NCBI RefSeq assembly: GCF_013003915.1
Contig: NZ_JABAIV010000003.1
Location: 496,001-560,000 of the forward strand
DNA: 64,000 nucleotides
From: Telluria aromaticivorans
GTDB lineage: Bacteria; Pseudomonadota; Gammaproteobacteria; Burkholderiales; Burkholderiaceae_D
Direction of reading: 5' to 3'
In this document: in pieces, positions 27,753 through 37,261 of the stretch
Layout of the letters: every line of letters begins with the position of its first letter
How positions within the stretch are numbered: position 1 is the first letter of the stretch
Made by a program: the position numbers and the translations under genes
The notes under the pieces: model-generated
The model's input: the letters and a program-made list of their open reading frames with translations, nothing else
The model's database searches: none
Told to the model about the DNA's origin: nothing

Positions 27753-28343
27753 TTATGCGCTGCGGCGATCGAGCATGGCGCGCGCTATCGTGCCGGCGTC
27801 GACATACTCGAGCTCGCCGCCGACGGGCACGCCGCGGGCCAGCCGGCTGACCTTCAGGCCGCGCGCCTTGAGCATCTCGCTGATGTAGTGGGCGGTCGCT
27901 TCGCCCTCGTTGGTGAAATTCGTGGCCAGCACCACCTCGCCCACCACGCCGTCAAGGGCACGCCCGACCAGCTTGTCGAGGTGAAGGTCGCGCGGGCCGA
28001 TGCCGTCGAGCGGAGAGAGCCGCCCCATCAGCACGAAATACAGGCCCTTGAACGTCATGGTCTGCTCGATCATCAGCTGGTCGGCAGGCGTCTCCACCAC
28101 GCACAGCAGCGCACGGTCGCGCGCCTCGTCGGCGCACAGGTCGCACACTTCGGTATCGGAGAAGGTATTGCACATCGCGCAGTGGTGCACGGTGTCCACT
28201 GCCTGGTAGAGCGCACGCGACAGCATGGCCGCGCCTTCGCGGTCATGCTGGAGCAGGTGGAAGGCCATACGCTGCGCCGACTTCGGACCAATGCCCGGCA
28301 GGCGCCGCAATGCCTCGGTCAGGAAGTCGAGCGACTTGGACAT
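27753..28343 (-). CDS. recR: recombination mediator protein RecR
   Basis: A 196-residue protein of standard RecR length. It has the helix-hairpin-helix [20 protein letters not shown], a four-Cys zinc finger ([16 protein letters not shown], about 55-70), and a Toprim domain starting [15 protein letters not shown] with [12 protein letters not shown] near the end. It acts with RecF/RecO to load RecA at single-strand gaps. It is the third gene of the dnaX-ybaB-recR cluster, 16 bases after ybaB. Confidence 0.97.
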   Translation of the reverse strand: MSKSLDFLTEALRRLPGIGPKSAQRMAFHLLQHDREGAAMLSRALYQAVDTVHHCAMCNTFSDTEVCDLCADEARDRALLCVVETPADQLMIEQTMTFKGLYFVLMGRLSPLDGIGPRDLHLDKLVGRALDGVVGEVVLATNFTNEGEATAHYISEMLKARGLKVSRLARGVPVGGELEYVDAGTIARAMLDRRSA

Positions 28344-28359
28344 GGAGTGTGTCGCCCGC

Positions 28360-28686
28360 TCAGAACGGCATCTTGAAGCCCGGCGGCATCGGCATGCCGG
28401 CGGTCAGGCCACTCATCTTTTCGGCGGAGGTCGCCTCGGCCTTGCGCACGGCATCGTTGAAGGCGGCAGCCACCAGGTCTTCCAGCATGTCGCGGTCGTC
28501 GCCCAGCAGCGACGGGTCGATGGTGACGCGCTTGACGTCGTTCTTGCAGGTCATGACGACCTTCACCAGGCCGGCGCCCGACTGGCCTTCGACTTCGATC
28601 AGGGCCAGCTGCTCCTGGGCTTTCTTCATGTTGTCCTGCATGGCTTGCGCCTGTTTCATCAAGCCTGCGAGCTGGTTTTTCATCAT
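28360..28686 (-). CDS. ybaB: YbaB/EbfC nucleoid-associated protein
   Basis: A 108-residue YbaB/EbfC-family DNA-binding protein ([20 protein letters not shown], a Gln-rich helix, then [20 protein letters not shown] and [20 protein letters not shown]). It forms dimers that bind and shape DNA. GGAG lies 9 bases before the first of two consecutive ATGs. It sits between dnaX and recR, the conserved order in bacteria. Confidence 0.96.
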   Translation of the reverse strand: MMKNQLAGLMKQAQAMQDNMKKAQEQLALIEVEGQSGAGLVKVVMTCKNDVKRVTIDPSLLGDDRDMLEDLVAAAFNDAVRKAEATSAEKMSGLTAGMPMPPGFKMPF

Positions 28687-28742
28687 GGTCTAGGTCTCCA
28701 AAAAGTTCCGGATGGGTTGGATAGGGTGGGTCTGAATGTGGG

Positions 28743-30932
28743 TCAGGCCGCGGGCGCAGCCGGCTTCACCGAGCCGGGCACGACGAAGGCGCCGAAAGTC
28801 TGTTCCATGGCCTGCACGAAGGGGTCGCCCGCGACGATGGCCTCGGCCTGGCGCTGGCGCTGTTCGCGGTCGGCCTTGGCTTCGGCTGCAGCCGTGTACC
28901 AGGTCGGGCCGATCTCGGTATCGAGCGCCACCCGCACTGACGGAAAATGTTCTTGCAGCGCGGCGGCCAGCTTATCGCTGTTGCCGCTGGCGCGCAGCGT
29001 ATCGACCGGCACGCGCAGGCGGAAGGTCGCCGCATTGTCGTGGGTCGTGCATTCGATCAGTTCGGTCTGCAGCGCCAGTTGCTGCGAGACGCCGCGCAAC
29101 GGCAGGCTGGCGGCCAGGGCCGGCCAGTCGCCGTCCCAGCCGATCGCCGGCACCGGGGTGACGATGTAAGCGTGCGGCGGTTTGGCCGGGGCGCGCACCG
29201 GCGCGGCCGACTGCACGGGCGCTGCGGCGACTGCCGGCGCATCGGCGGCCAGCGCGGTATTGTCGGAAAATTCGGTGACCCAGGACGGCGGCTCGTCTTC
29301 GGCCGGCGCCGCACCCATGCGGGCCTGGGGCTGCATTGGTGCGGCAGCCTGCGGCTGGCCGCTGTCCCACGGTGGCGCGGCGCCCGGGGCCGCACTTGCA
29401 GGCGGGGCCTGCGGCATGCTTGCCGAAGGGCCGGGCGCCGATGGCGGCGCAACCGGCGCGGGTGCAACTGCGGGCGCAACAGCAGGCCCAGCCGCTTCCG
29501 GCGCAGGGCGACGGGCGCCGCCACCACCGCCAGGGCGTCCGGAGGCGGCACGGGCCGCTTCCAGCGCAGCATTGATCGCGGCGCGTGCCGATGTCATGGC
29601 CGGCGCCGGGCTGGAGGCCGATGGCGCCGAAGGAGGGGCCGATTGCGCTGCTGGTGCCGATGGTGCCGGAGCAGCCGAAGGCGCCGGACGAACCGGGGCC
29701 GGCGCCTGCGCCGCAGGCGGCGCGAACGAGGCCGGCGCAGGACGCGTCGCATGGCTGGCAGCGGCCACCGCTGCAGCACGGGCCGCCGGGGCCGGGGCCG
29801 GTGCAGCTACCGCAGGCGGCTCGGCCCCGCCCTGCCCCGGACGGAAGGCCAGCATGCGCAGCAGCGTCATGGTAAAGCCGGCGTATTCGTCCGGCGCCAG
29901 GCCAATCTCGTTACGCCCGTGGACCGCGATCTGGTAATACAGCTGCACTTCCTGGGCGTCGAACGCGCCCGCCAGGCGCAGGATGTCGGCGAGTTCCGGC
30001 AGGTCTTGCGGCACGGCCGCAGGCACCGACTGCGCCAGCGCGATCCGGTGCAGCAGGGTGCCGAGGTCTTGCAGCGCGCCGTTGTACGACAGGCTGCGGC
30101 TGGCCATTTCGTCCGCCACCGCCATCAGGTCGGCGCCGTCCTGCGCCAGCAGCGCGTCGAGCAGGCGCACCAGGTAGGACTGGTCGAGCGCGCCGAGCAT
30201 GCCCTGCACGGCTTCCAGCGTCACCTGGCCGGCGGCATAGGCGATGGCCTGGTCGGTCAGCGACAATGCGTCGCGCATCGAGCCGTGCGCGCCTTGCGCC
30301 AGCAGGCGCAAGGCCGGCTGCTCGAACGTGACGCCTTCCTGGCCCAGGATGTTCTCGAGGTGGCCGACGATATGGCCCGGCGGCATTTGCTTGAGGTTGA
30401 ACTGGAGGCAACGCGACAGCACCGTGACCGGGATCTTCTGCGGGTCGGTGGTGGCCAGGATGAATTTCACGTGCGGCGGCGGTTCCTCGAGCGTTTTCAG
30501 CATCGAATTGAACGCGTGGTTGGTGAGCATGTGCACCTCGTCGATCATATAGACCTTGAAGCGCGCATTGCTCGGTGCATACACCGCCTGTTCCAGCAGC
30601 TGGGCCATCTCGTCGACGCCGCGGTTGGACGCCGCATCCATCTCGATATAGTCCACGAAGCGGCCGGCATCGATCGCACGGCAGGCTTCGCACACGCCGC
30701 AGGGTTCGGGCGTGATGCCGCCCTGCCCGTCCGGGCCGATGCAATTGAGCGACTTGGCCAGGATGCGCGACAGCGTGGTCTTGCCGACCCCGCGCGTGCC
30801 CGTGAACAGGTAGGCGTGGTGCAGGCGGCCGGTTTTCAACGCATGGGTCAGGGCACGCACGACGTGCTCCTGGCCAACCAGCGTGTCAAAGTTCTTGGGA
30901 CGGTATTTGCGGGCGAGGACTTGATAGGACAT
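28743..30932 (-). CDS. dnaX: DNA polymerase III subunit gamma/tau
   Basis: A 729-residue clamp-loader subunit. It has Walker A LFTGTRGVGKTTLSRILAK, a four-Cys zinc module starting at CGVCEACRAID, Walker B YMIDEVHML, and sensor FILATTDPQKIPVTVLSRC. A long Ala/Pro-rich linker (about 385-560) follows. The C-terminal tau domain (about 600-729; WDGDWPALAASLPLRGVSQQ) would contact DnaE and DnaB. No clear A-rich slippery site for gamma frameshifting was seen in the linker. It is first of the dnaX-ybaB-recR operon. Confidence 0.97.
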   Translation of the reverse strand: MSYQVLARKYRPKNFDTLVGQEHVVRALTHALKTGRLHHAYLFTGTRGVGKTTLSRILAKSLNCIGPDGQGGITPEPCGVCEACRAIDAGRFVDYIEMDAASNRGVDEMAQLLEQAVYAPSNARFKVYMIDEVHMLTNHAFNSMLKTLEEPPPHVKFILATTDPQKIPVTVLSRCLQFNLKQMPPGHIVGHLENILGQEGVTFEQPALRLLAQGAHGSMRDALSLTDQAIAYAAGQVTLEAVQGMLGALDQSYLVRLLDALLAQDGADLMAVADEMASRSLSYNGALQDLGTLLHRIALAQSVPAAVPQDLPELADILRLAGAFDAQEVQLYYQIAVHGRNEIGLAPDEYAGFTMTLLRMLAFRPGQGGAEPPAVAAPAPAPAARAAAVAAASHATRPAPASFAPPAAQAPAPVRPAPSAAPAPSAPAAQSAPPSAPSASSPAPAMTSARAAINAALEAARAASGRPGGGGGARRPAPEAAGPAVAPAVAPAPVAPPSAPGPSASMPQAPPASAAPGAAPPWDSGQPQAAAPMQPQARMGAAPAEDEPPSWVTEFSDNTALAADAPAVAAAPVQSAAPVRAPAKPPHAYIVTPVPAIGWDGDWPALAASLPLRGVSQQLALQTELIECTTHDNAATFRLRVPVDTLRASGNSDKLAAALQEHFPSVRVALDTEIGPTWYTAAAEAKADREQRQRQAEAIVAGDPFVQAMEQTFGAFVVPGSVKPAAPAA

Positions 30933-31005
30933 GCCGGGATTTTACCGCAGTTGGCGGCCGCCGCGGACAAACCGCGGCGTGCCCGGCAACAACACCGGCG
31001 CCGTT

Positions 31006-32460
31006 TCAGCGCAAGGCCAGCGCCGGACTGCCATCCGGCAGATTCAGGCGGAATACGCTGACCACCTTGGCCAGATGGCGCGCCTGCTCTTCCAGCGAAT
31101 CGGCCGAGCTGGCCGCCTGCTCGACCAGGCGCGCATTGTCGCGGGTCGATGCATCCATCGCATTGATGGCGTCGCCAATGGCGGCGATGCCGCCCGCCTG
31201 TTCGCGGCTGGCGCTGCTGATGCCGGCGATCAGCGCCGACACCTGGCGCACGCTGCCGACCACCTGCTCCATGGTGGCGCCGGCCTGGCGCACCAGCTCG
31301 CTGCCGGCCTCGACTTCGGCGACCGACTGGCCGATCAGTGCCTTGATCTCGTGCGCAGCAAGGGCCGAGCGCTGCGCCAGGTTGCGCACTTCGCTGGCCA
31401 CGACGGCAAAGCCGCGGCCCTGCTCGCCGGCCCGGGCCGCTTCCACGGCCGCGTTCAGCGCCAGGATATTGGTCTGGAAAGCGATGCCGTCGATGACGGC
31501 AATGATGTCGGCGATCTTGCGCGAGGACGCATCCACTGCCTCCATCTTGCGCATCGCCGCGGTGACGATGTCGCCGCCGCGCGCCGCGATATCGGCGGCG
31601 CTGCCGGCCAGCTCATTGGCGGCGCTGGCGCTGTCGGCATTCTGGCGCACGGTCCCGGTGAGCTCGGCCATCGAACGCACGGTGGCGTGGATGGACGAAG
31701 CCTGCGCCGTGGTGCGCTGGGCCAGCTCGGCATTGCCGGCGGCGATCTGCGCCGAAGAAGCGCTGGTTGCATGGACGGTGCGCTGCACGCTGGCAAGCGC
31801 GTCCTGCAGCAAACCGACGACATCGCGCAGCGCGCGGCCACTGGTGCTGGCGGCCGGCAAGAGGTCGGGACGCAAATCGATCATCCCTCGGCGGTCGGTC
31901 ATCGATGCGACGCTGACCTTCAGCTCGGCCGATTGCAGGGCTTCACGACGCAACATCTGGGCAAGGAAACACAATACCGCCGTCTCGGCGACAACATAGG
32001 CGGCGTGGATGAGCACCATGGTGAAACCGGGTTCAGTCAGGCAAATCACACCGAAGCCGAGTTCCTGCAAATACGTGAAGGCGAAGTGGTGCACGGCCAC
32101 GGTCGCGGCTGCGGCGACGACAACTGCCCAGTCGCGATAGCACAGCAAGAATGCCAGCAGGACGAAAATGCCGAAATGCAGTTCGGTCCGGCCTGCCGCC
32201 TGGTGAATATGCAAGGCGCAGAACACCATTGTCGCCACCCCGACAGTGATGCGGGACAGGCGGGTGCCGCCAAGGAACACCGCAGCCAGTACGGGCAAAA
32301 CCAGGGTGGGCAAACCGATGAGCAACGCCCATTTCATGGTGCCGTGCATGCTCGCGAGAGCGAGGGCCATCGCAAACAGCGCCAGTAGGATCCCACACAT
32401 GAAACGGTCGGCTCGACGGTAACTGCTCTTCAGCACGTCGTCGACACTGAGTTTTTCCAC
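31006..32460 (-). CDS. methyl-accepting chemotaxis protein with six-helix membrane sensor
   Basis: A 484-residue MCP whose N-terminal 190 residues hold about six transmembrane segments ([46 protein letters not shown] and others) rather than a periplasmic ligand domain. There is no HAMP. The cytoplasmic part (about 215-475) has the signalling tip [20 protein letters not shown] followed by [20 protein letters not shown]. It has no C-terminal CheR/CheB pentapeptide. The GTG start at 32460 has AGGAG nine bases upstream. Membrane-embedded sensors of this kind may respond to lipophilic signals or membrane state. Confidence 0.92.
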   Translation of the reverse strand: MEKLSVDDVLKSSYRRADRFMCGILLALFAMALALASMHGTMKWALLIGLPTLVLPVLAAVFLGGTRLSRITVGVATMVFCALHIHQAAGRTELHFGIFVLLAFLLCYRDWAVVVAAAATVAVHHFAFTYLQELGFGVICLTEPGFTMVLIHAAYVVAETAVLCFLAQMLRREALQSAELKVSVASMTDRRGMIDLRPDLLPAASTSGRALRDVVGLLQDALASVQRTVHATSASSAQIAAGNAELAQRTTAQASSIHATVRSMAELTGTVRQNADSASAANELAGSAADIAARGGDIVTAAMRKMEAVDASSRKIADIIAVIDGIAFQTNILALNAAVEAARAGEQGRGFAVVASEVRNLAQRSALAAHEIKALIGQSVAEVEAGSELVRQAGATMEQVVGSVRQVSALIAGISSASREQAGGIAAIGDAINAMDASTRDNARLVEQAASSADSLEEQARHLAKVVSVFRLNLPDGSPALALR

Positions 32461-32664
32461 GCTTGTCTCCTGTTGTCATATGCACGGATCCACATTCAAT
32501 CAGAAAACAAACTTGCCCAAAAGAAATTTGAGTAAATTGCCGATGCAACTGCGGTTCGTGTGTTGGATTGGCAACGTCAGAAAACGGATTTGATGGCGCT
32601 GGCGTGAACGCAAACGCCGATAGCCGCGAATGCGGCTGGAACGATACGAGGGGAAGATGAGAAA

Positions 32665-32762
32665 GAGGCGAGCCTGATCTGCGGCACTTGCGGTAAACGG
32701 CTTTGGCTGCTTCGTTCCCGACCTGACCAGGTTAACCATGCCACAATGCGCAGGGGCCCGCC
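32665..32762 (-). ncRNA. ffs: 4.5S RNA of the signal recognition particle
   Basis: On the minus strand the conserved SRP Alu-less hairpin is clear: GTTAACCTGGTCAGGTCGGG, then AACGAAGCAGCCAAAGCC (complement at 32699-32735). The ends pair as GGCGGGCC with GGCTCGCC, a full stem with one G-U pair. A TATAAT -10 at 32770-32775 predicts a start near 32763. The RNA binds Ffh for co-translational membrane targeting. The 3' end is followed by TCTTTCTC. Ends are good to a few bases. Confidence 0.92.
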
Positions 32763-32769
32763 AGCCGCA

Positions 32770-32775
32770 ATTATA
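32770..32775 (-). promoter_or_regulatory. -10 element of the 4.5S RNA promoter
   Basis: TATAAT on the minus strand, seven bases before the predicted RNA 5' end. No good -35 at 17-bp spacing. Confidence 0.6.
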
Positions 32776-32808
32776 CCGCATGGCGGCAGTTGTGGGGACC
32801 TTGCCTTT

Positions 32809-32943
32809 GTAGGGTGGGCGGGTCTTCCCGCCCACGCGTTCAAATCACGGTCATGCCGCCCGTGCGGCTGTTCAAACCCTCACTATCACCGCGCGGGCGT
32901 TTGTAATTCCGGGCATTGCCCGAAATTACCCCGCCCACCCTAC
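32809..32943. repeat. MITE-like inverted-repeat element, copy B
   Basis: GTAGGGTGGGCGGGTCTTCC at the left and CCGCCCACCCTAC at the right. The middle shares TCAAATCACGGT, GCCGCCCGTGCGGCTGTTCA and ACTATCACCGCG with copy A. The right arm carries extra bases (TTTGTAATTCCGGGCATTGC). It lies between the 4.5S RNA gene and the ubiD stop. Confidence 0.85.
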
Positions 32944-32968
32944 GAACCCCAGGAGCCCGCTAGGGCCA

Positions 32969-34453
32969 TCAGATCCCCAGCTCCCCCCACAGCCCATCGA
33001 TGCGCGCCTTCACCTCCGGCGTCATCACGATCGGCGTGCCCCACTCGCGGTTGGTCTCGCCCGGCCACTTGTTGGTGGCGTCGATCCCCATCTTGCTGCC
33101 CAGCCCGCTGATCGGCGAGGCGAAGTCGAGGTAGTCGATCGGCGTGTTGTCGACCATGACCGTATCGCGGGTCGGGTCGACCCGGGTCGTGATGGCCCAG
33201 ATGACTTCCTTCCAGTCGCGCACGTCGACGTCTTCGTCGACCACGACGATGAACTTCGTATACATGAACTGGCGCAGGAAACTCCACACCCCGAACATCA
33301 CGCGCTTGGCATGACCCGCGTACTGCTTCTTCATCTGCACCACCGCCATGCGGTAGCTGCAGCCTTCCGGCGGCAAATAGAAATCGGTAATCTCGCTGAA
33401 CTGCTTCTGCAGCAGCGGGATGAAGACTTCGTTCAGCGCCACGCCCAGCACGGCCGGTTCGTCCGGCGGCTTGCCGGTATAGGTCGAGTGGTAGATCGGG
33501 TCGCGCCGCATCGTGATGCGGTCGACCGTGAACACCGGGAAGCTGTCCTGCTCGTTGTAGTAGCCGGTGTGGTCGCCGTAGGGGCCTTCCAGCGCATGCT
33601 CGAAGCCGGACGGGTGGTTCGCATCAGGGTAGATATGCCCTTCCAGCACGATCTCGCTTGAAGCCGGCACCCGCAGCTCGCTGCCGATCGCCTTGGTCAG
33701 CACGGTGCGCTGGCCGCGCAGCAGGCCGGCGAACTGGTATTCGGACAGGCTGTCCGGTACCGGCGTGACGGCGCCCAGGATGGTGGCCGGGTCGGCGCCG
33801 AGCGCCACCGCGACCGGGTAAGGCTGGCCCGGGTTGGCGAGCGCGTGCTCGCGGAAGTCGAGCGCGCCGCCGCGGTGGGCCAGCCAGCGCATGATCAGCT
33901 TGTTCCGCCCCAGCACCTGCTGGCGGTAGATGCCCAGGTTCTGGCGCTTCTTGTGCGGCCCCTTGGTAATCACCAGTCCCCAGGTGATGAGGGGCGCGAT
34001 GTCGCCCGGCCAGCAATGCTGGATCGGCAACCTGGCCAGGTCCACGTCCTGCCCTTCCCATACGATGTCATGGCAGGGCGCGCCGCGCACTTCTTTCGGC
34101 GCCATGTCCCAGACCGCTTTGACCAGCGAGCCCATGCCCATGATGTCCTTGAAACCCTTGGGCGGCTCGGGTTCCTTCAGGCGCGCCAGCACATGCCCAA
34201 TCTGGCGCAGTTCGCTGACGTCGTCGGCGCCCATGCCGAGCGCGACCCGCCCGGGCGTGCCGAACAGGTTGCCGAGTACCGGGATCGTGTGCCCGGTTGG
34301 CTTTTCGAACAGCAGCGCCGGCCCTCCGGCACGCAGCGTGCGGTCGCATACTTCGGTCATCTCCAAATGGGGCGAGACTGGTACGCCCACACGCTTGAGC
34401 TCGCCCATTTTCTCGAGCTGAGCCATAAAATCACGCAAATCTGAATATTTCAT
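32969..34453 (-). CDS. ubiD: 4-hydroxy-3-polyprenylbenzoate decarboxylase (prenyl-FMN dependent)
   Basis: A 494-residue UbiD, the decarboxylase of ubiquinone biosynthesis that uses prenylated FMN made by UbiX. Landmarks: [49 protein letters not shown] (prFMN/metal region), [11 protein letters not shown] and the Glu-rich site [11 protein letters not shown], then [20 protein letters not shown]. The start is the ATG at 34453; a TTG one codon earlier is not needed. Length and motifs match the family. No ubiX is in the window. Confidence 0.96.
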   Translation of the reverse strand: MKYSDLRDFMAQLEKMGELKRVGVPVSPHLEMTEVCDRTLRAGGPALLFEKPTGHTIPVLGNLFGTPGRVALGMGADDVSELRQIGHVLARLKEPEPPKGFKDIMGMGSLVKAVWDMAPKEVRGAPCHDIVWEGQDVDLARLPIQHCWPGDIAPLITWGLVITKGPHKKRQNLGIYRQQVLGRNKLIMRWLAHRGGALDFREHALANPGQPYPVAVALGADPATILGAVTPVPDSLSEYQFAGLLRGQRTVLTKAIGSELRVPASSEIVLEGHIYPDANHPSGFEHALEGPYGDHTGYYNEQDSFPVFTVDRITMRRDPIYHSTYTGKPPDEPAVLGVALNEVFIPLLQKQFSEITDFYLPPEGCSYRMAVVQMKKQYAGHAKRVMFGVWSFLRQFMYTKFIVVVDEDVDVRDWKEVIWAITTRVDPTRDTVMVDNTPIDYLDFASPISGLGSKMGIDATNKWPGETNREWGTPIVMTPEVKARIDGLWGELGI

Positions 34454-34585
34454 CAAGTTTTGATCGTTATCTCGACCGTATAAGGTTGTTCAAGGCACCA
34501 TCACAAGTGACTGATTTGACAAGCATTTTCAAAATTTCGGCTAGGCTATCAGATCTAAAAGTAATAAGAGCGGTTCGTGCTAGGG

Positions 34586-34614
34586 TTGACTTGGCATAAG
34601 CGACCCCCTACAAT
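34586..34614 (+). promoter_or_regulatory. strong sigma-70 promoter for the lytic transglycosylase leader
   Basis: TTGACT (-35, 34586-34591), 17-bp spacer, TACAAT (-10, 34609-34614). Transcription would start near 34621, leaving about 320 nt of untranslated leader before the ATG at 34941. Confidence 0.75.
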
Positions 34615-34620
34615 CCGTCC

Positions 34621-34940
34621 TAGTTGATGAGGCAGGCAAATCGTTTCGACATGATTCTAGCTTGTTCTCATGCATTCACGGGGTCGGGGCCCCACATGAC
34701 ATTTTAAGGAGTGTTCTCACTGGGCGTCTGCCCAACCTCCCCGAGACAGTTGTTGAGCCACTGGATCTGCCACCCCCCTTTGGGCCTGGCGGCCAGCTGA
34801 AGCAAAGCAATGACGGCGTTAGTCAGCCGCTACGCGGCGACCTACGATATTTCTGATGCACGGCATTCAGTCCGAACACAGCGCGAATTTTCTTATGAGC
34901 GCCGTGACGGGAATCTTTTTGCCGCGACAAGGGGAATTCG
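34621..34940 (+). promoter_or_regulatory. long structured 5' leader of unknown class
   Basis: About 320 nt between a near-consensus promoter and the transglycosylase ATG. It contains hairpins GGGC-gtct-GCCC, CTGG-cgg-CCAG and GCCGC-tac-GCGGC, and a free AAGGAG at about 34709. I cannot match it to a riboswitch family I know. A 64-codon frame crosses it but lacks a normal start. Confidence 0.45.
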
Positions 34941-35852
34941 ATGATCCATCGTTTCATCACGAGCGCAAGGCTCGTGCAATCCATGGCCAACCAGCCAGTA
35001 AGCTGGTCATCCATGGGCAAGGCAGTACGCGGTGCAGCAAATGCCGCCCGTAATACCCTGACCGTATTCGGTCTCTCGGCAGTCGCAATGCTCGCGCTGC
35101 TCTACACCAACGAAGGCGTTGCGAAGCACGTCTCGGATGTGCTGGATCCCCAGCCTGAGATCGTTGCCGTCGCTCCCCCTGCGCCGGCAGTTGCGGTCGC
35201 CGCCGAAGTGGCAGCCGCAGAACCAGTCAAGGCCACCGCCTACAACGCGGCCGGCAACAGCAAGCAGCAGCAATGGGTGACCTCCTGGCTGAGCAAGCGC
35301 TACCGTGTGGCGAGCGATGCGGCCAACATGCTGGTCTCGACCGCCTACAGCACGGCGCACGACGTCAAGATCGACCCGCTGCTGATCCTGGCGGTGATGG
35401 CGATCGAATCGGGCCTGAACCCGTTCGCGGAGAGCCCGGTAGGCGCCAAGGGCTTGATGCAGGTCATGGCCAAGGTCCACCACGACAAGTTCGAGCAAGT
35501 GGGCGGCCAGAAGGCAGCCCTCGATCCGGCCGCCAATATCCGCGTCGGCGCCCTGATCCTGAAGGATTACGTCAAGCGCACCGGTTCCGTCGAAGGCGGC
35601 CTGAAGACCTATGTCGGCGCCGCCGACATGGAGAGCGACCAGGGCTACGGCTCCAAGGTGCTGGCCGAATACCACCGCCTGAAGCAGGTGGCGCGCGGCC
35701 ACAACGTGCCTACCCGCACCCCGCCGTCGCTGCCTGCGCCGATCATGGTGAAACAGGCGCCCGCGCCTGCTCCTACGGCGACGCCGGTGGAAGCGCCTGC
35801 GGCCCCTGCTGCTGCGGAAAGCCATGCGGCGGAGACGCTGGCGACTCTGTAA
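34941..35852 (+). CDS. lytic transglycosylase (SLT domain), membrane-anchored
   Basis: A 303-residue protein with one N-terminal transmembrane segment (about 40-58; LTVFGLSAVAMLALLYT), an Ala/Val/Pro-rich periplasmic linker (about 70-100), an SLT domain (about 125-245) and a Pro/Ala-rich tail. The catalytic Glu lies in VMAIESGLNPFAES, followed by GAKGLMQVM and the GLKTYVGAAD segment. The family cuts peptidoglycan between MurNAc and GlcNAc with 1,6-anhydro formation. AGGGGA lies six bases before the ATG. An efficient terminator follows the gene, so with its own promoter it is a single-gene unit. Confidence 0.92.
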   Translation: MIHRFITSARLVQSMANQPVSWSSMGKAVRGAANAARNTLTVFGLSAVAMLALLYTNEGVAKHVSDVLDPQPEIVAVAPPAPAVAVAAEVAAAEPVKATAYNAAGNSKQQQWVTSWLSKRYRVASDAANMLVSTAYSTAHDVKIDPLLILAVMAIESGLNPFAESPVGAKGLMQVMAKVHHDKFEQVGGQKAALDPAANIRVGALILKDYVKRTGSVEGGLKTYVGAADMESDQGYGSKVLAEYHRLKQVARGHNVPTRTPPSLPAPIMVKQAPAPAPTATPVEAPAAPAAAESHAAETLATL

Positions 35853-35872
35853 GGGAGTTTGCTGAAGAATTC

Positions 35873-35903
35873 AAAAGACCACTGCCGCTGCAGTGGTCTT
35901 TTT
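35873..35903 (+). terminator. intrinsic terminator of the transglycosylase gene
   Basis: AAAAGACCACTGC-cgct-GCAGTGGTCTTTTT, an almost perfect 13-bp stem with T run, 20 bases after the stop. Confidence 0.92.
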
Positions 35904-35936
35904 CGCCAGTCGAAACCTGCGAGTCGTTGCGGTCCC

Positions 35937-36100
35937 GTAGGGTGGGCAAGTTCCTTGCCCACGCGCTCAACCATCGCCGGCACAGCCGAGGTGTCACCCT
36001 GGTCCGCCGGACCTGCGGTGTGAGAAGCGCGATGAGAAAATCCTGTCGGGTCTGTGCCGATACTGGTTGAACGCGTGGGCAGGAAACCTGCCCACCCTAC
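35937..36100. repeat. MITE-like inverted-repeat element, copy C (long)
   Basis: Arms GTAGGGTGGGCAAGTTCCTT with GCCCACGCG at the left and the inverted CGCGTGGGCAGGAAACCTGC with CCACCCTAC at the right. The middle is longer than in other copies and contains an unrelated stretch of about 60 bases. It lies between two terminators. Confidence 0.85.
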
Positions 36101-36102
36101 GA

Positions 36103-36232
36103 TTCACGGCAAAGCACCCGCCAACAAATTCGCCGCAAAGCATCCGCCGCCCAGTTCGCGGCAAAGCACCCTTCAACCCATTCGCGGCATAGCAGCGGTC
36201 AGCAAATTCGCGGGGAGTCACCAGATAACAAA
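36103..36232. repeat. five tandem 26-bp repeats
   Basis: Five consecutive units of exactly 26 bases start at 36103, 36129, 36155, 36181 and 36207. The consensus begins TTCGCGGCAAAGCACCC and ends with CAACAAA-like bases; identity falls in the last unit. Since 26 is not a multiple of three the array is not coding. It begins two bases after repeat copy C and runs into the nusB terminator. Confidence 0.85.
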
Positions 36233-36264
36233 AAGCCACCGGGCACTGCCTCGGTGGCTTTTTT
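36230..36264 (-). terminator. terminator after nusB (works on both strands)
   Basis: AAAAAGCCACCG and CGGTGGCTTTTTT flank a nine-base loop; on the minus strand it closes the ribBA-ribH-nusB transcript. The A and T tracts make it potentially bidirectional. Confidence 0.85.
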
Positions 36265-36297
36265 CAGACTCTCTAGTATATAGAGAGGGTGCGGCAA

Positions 36298-36768
36298 TCA
36301 ACGCCGCGTATCGCCACCAACCTCATCCGGACGCATGCTCGACGCCAGCTTGTCCAGCACGCCGTTCACGTACTTGTGGCCGTCGATGCCGCCGAAGGAC
36401 TTGGTCAGCTCGACCGCTTCGTTGATCACGACGCGGTACGGGATTTCCGGGTGGTTCTTCAGCTCGTAGGCGCCCAGCAGCAGCACGCCGTGCTCGATCG
36501 GCGACAGTTCGGCCACGTCGCGGTCGATCAGGGGAGAAATCGCTTCGCGCAGCTCGACCGAGGTGCTGATGGCGCCGTTGAGCAGGTCGGCGAAGTATTC
36601 GCCGTCGGCCTTCTCGAAACCGTGCGCGCTGCGGATGTGGGTGACGATCGTGCGCGCCGCTTCATTGTTGAGCAGCCACTGGTACAGCCCCTGCAGCGCG
36701 AACTCGCGCGCGCGGTGGCGCGGCGTGCGGTTCTTGCTCGGGTTGGCATGCAAAGTCTTGTCGTTCAT
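36298..36768 (-). CDS. nusB: transcription antitermination factor NusB
   Basis: A 156-residue NusB: RHRAREFALQGLYQWLLNNE at the N-terminus, LLNGAISTSVELREAISPLI, LSPIEHGVLLLGAYELKNHP and the C-terminal VINEAVELTKSFGGIDGHKY. It joins NusE/S10 at boxA for rRNA antitermination. GAAGGTAAG before the ATG at 36768 sets the start. It is the last gene of ribBA-ribH-nusB, with ribH ending 13 bases upstream; ribH-nusB linkage is widely conserved. Confidence 0.96.
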   Translation of the reverse strand: MNDKTLHANPSKNRTPRHRAREFALQGLYQWLLNNEAARTIVTHIRSAHGFEKADGEYFADLLNGAISTSVELREAISPLIDRDVAELSPIEHGVLLLGAYELKNHPEIPYRVVINEAVELTKSFGGIDGHKYVNGVLDKLASSMRPDEVGGDTRR

Positions 36769-36781
36769 GTGCTTACCTTCT

Positions 36782-37261
36782 TTATTCTTCTTCAGCCTGC
36801 AGCTCTTCGAGCGCGAACAGCAGGTTCGCCATCTCGACCGCCGCGCGCGCCGCTTCCAGGCCTTTCTCGGCCATGCGTGCTTCGGCCTGCTCGTCGTTCT
36901 CGGTGGTGAGCACGGCATTCGCGACCGGGATGCCGTAGTCCAGGCCGATGCGGGTGATGCCGGCGCCCGACTCGTTCGAGACCAGCTCGAAGTGGTAGGT
37001 TTCGCCGCGAATCACGGCGCCCAGGGCGACCAGCGCGTCGAACTGCTGGGTCTCGGCCATCTTCTGCAGCGCCAGCGGGATTTCGAGGGCGCCCGGCACG
37101 GTGATGTGGAGGATATCCTCATCGGCCACGCCCAGGCGCTTCAGTTCCGCCAGGCAGGACGACAGCAGGCCGTGGCCCACGTCGGCGTTGAAGCGTGCCT
37201 GCACGATACCGATGCGCAGGCCTTCACCCGCCATATTGCTTTCAAAAGTTCCTACCGTCAT
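36782..37261 (-). CDS. ribH: 6,7-dimethyl-8-ribityllumazine synthase
   Basis: A 159-residue lumazine synthase, which condenses the ribityl pyrimidine with dihydroxybutanone phosphate. Landmarks: [56 protein letters not shown] and [18 protein letters not shown]. The catalytic His (GETYHFE) is present. GAGAGGT precedes the ATG. It lies 81 bases downstream of ribBA. Confidence 0.97.
   Translation of the reverse strand: MTVGTFESNMAGEGLRIGIVQARFNADVGHGLLSSCLAELKRLGVADEDILHITVPGALEIPLALQKMAETQQFDALVALGAVIRGETYHFELVSNESGAGITRIGLDYGIPVANAVLTTENDEQAEARMAEKGLEAARAAVEMANLLFALEELQAEEE

Noticed and set aside
28947..31061. 704-codon plus-strand frame opposite dnaX
   Set aside because: dnaX on the minus strand is unambiguous; the antisense product is low-complexity and Arg-rich.
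34662..34856. 64-codon frame in the transglycosylase leader
   Set aside because: It starts with TTG without a Shine-Dalgarno and spans several stable hairpins; better read as untranslated leader.
36103..36232. CRISPR array
   Set aside because: The 26-base units follow each other directly with no alternating unique spacers, identity decays gradually, and no cas gene is present.
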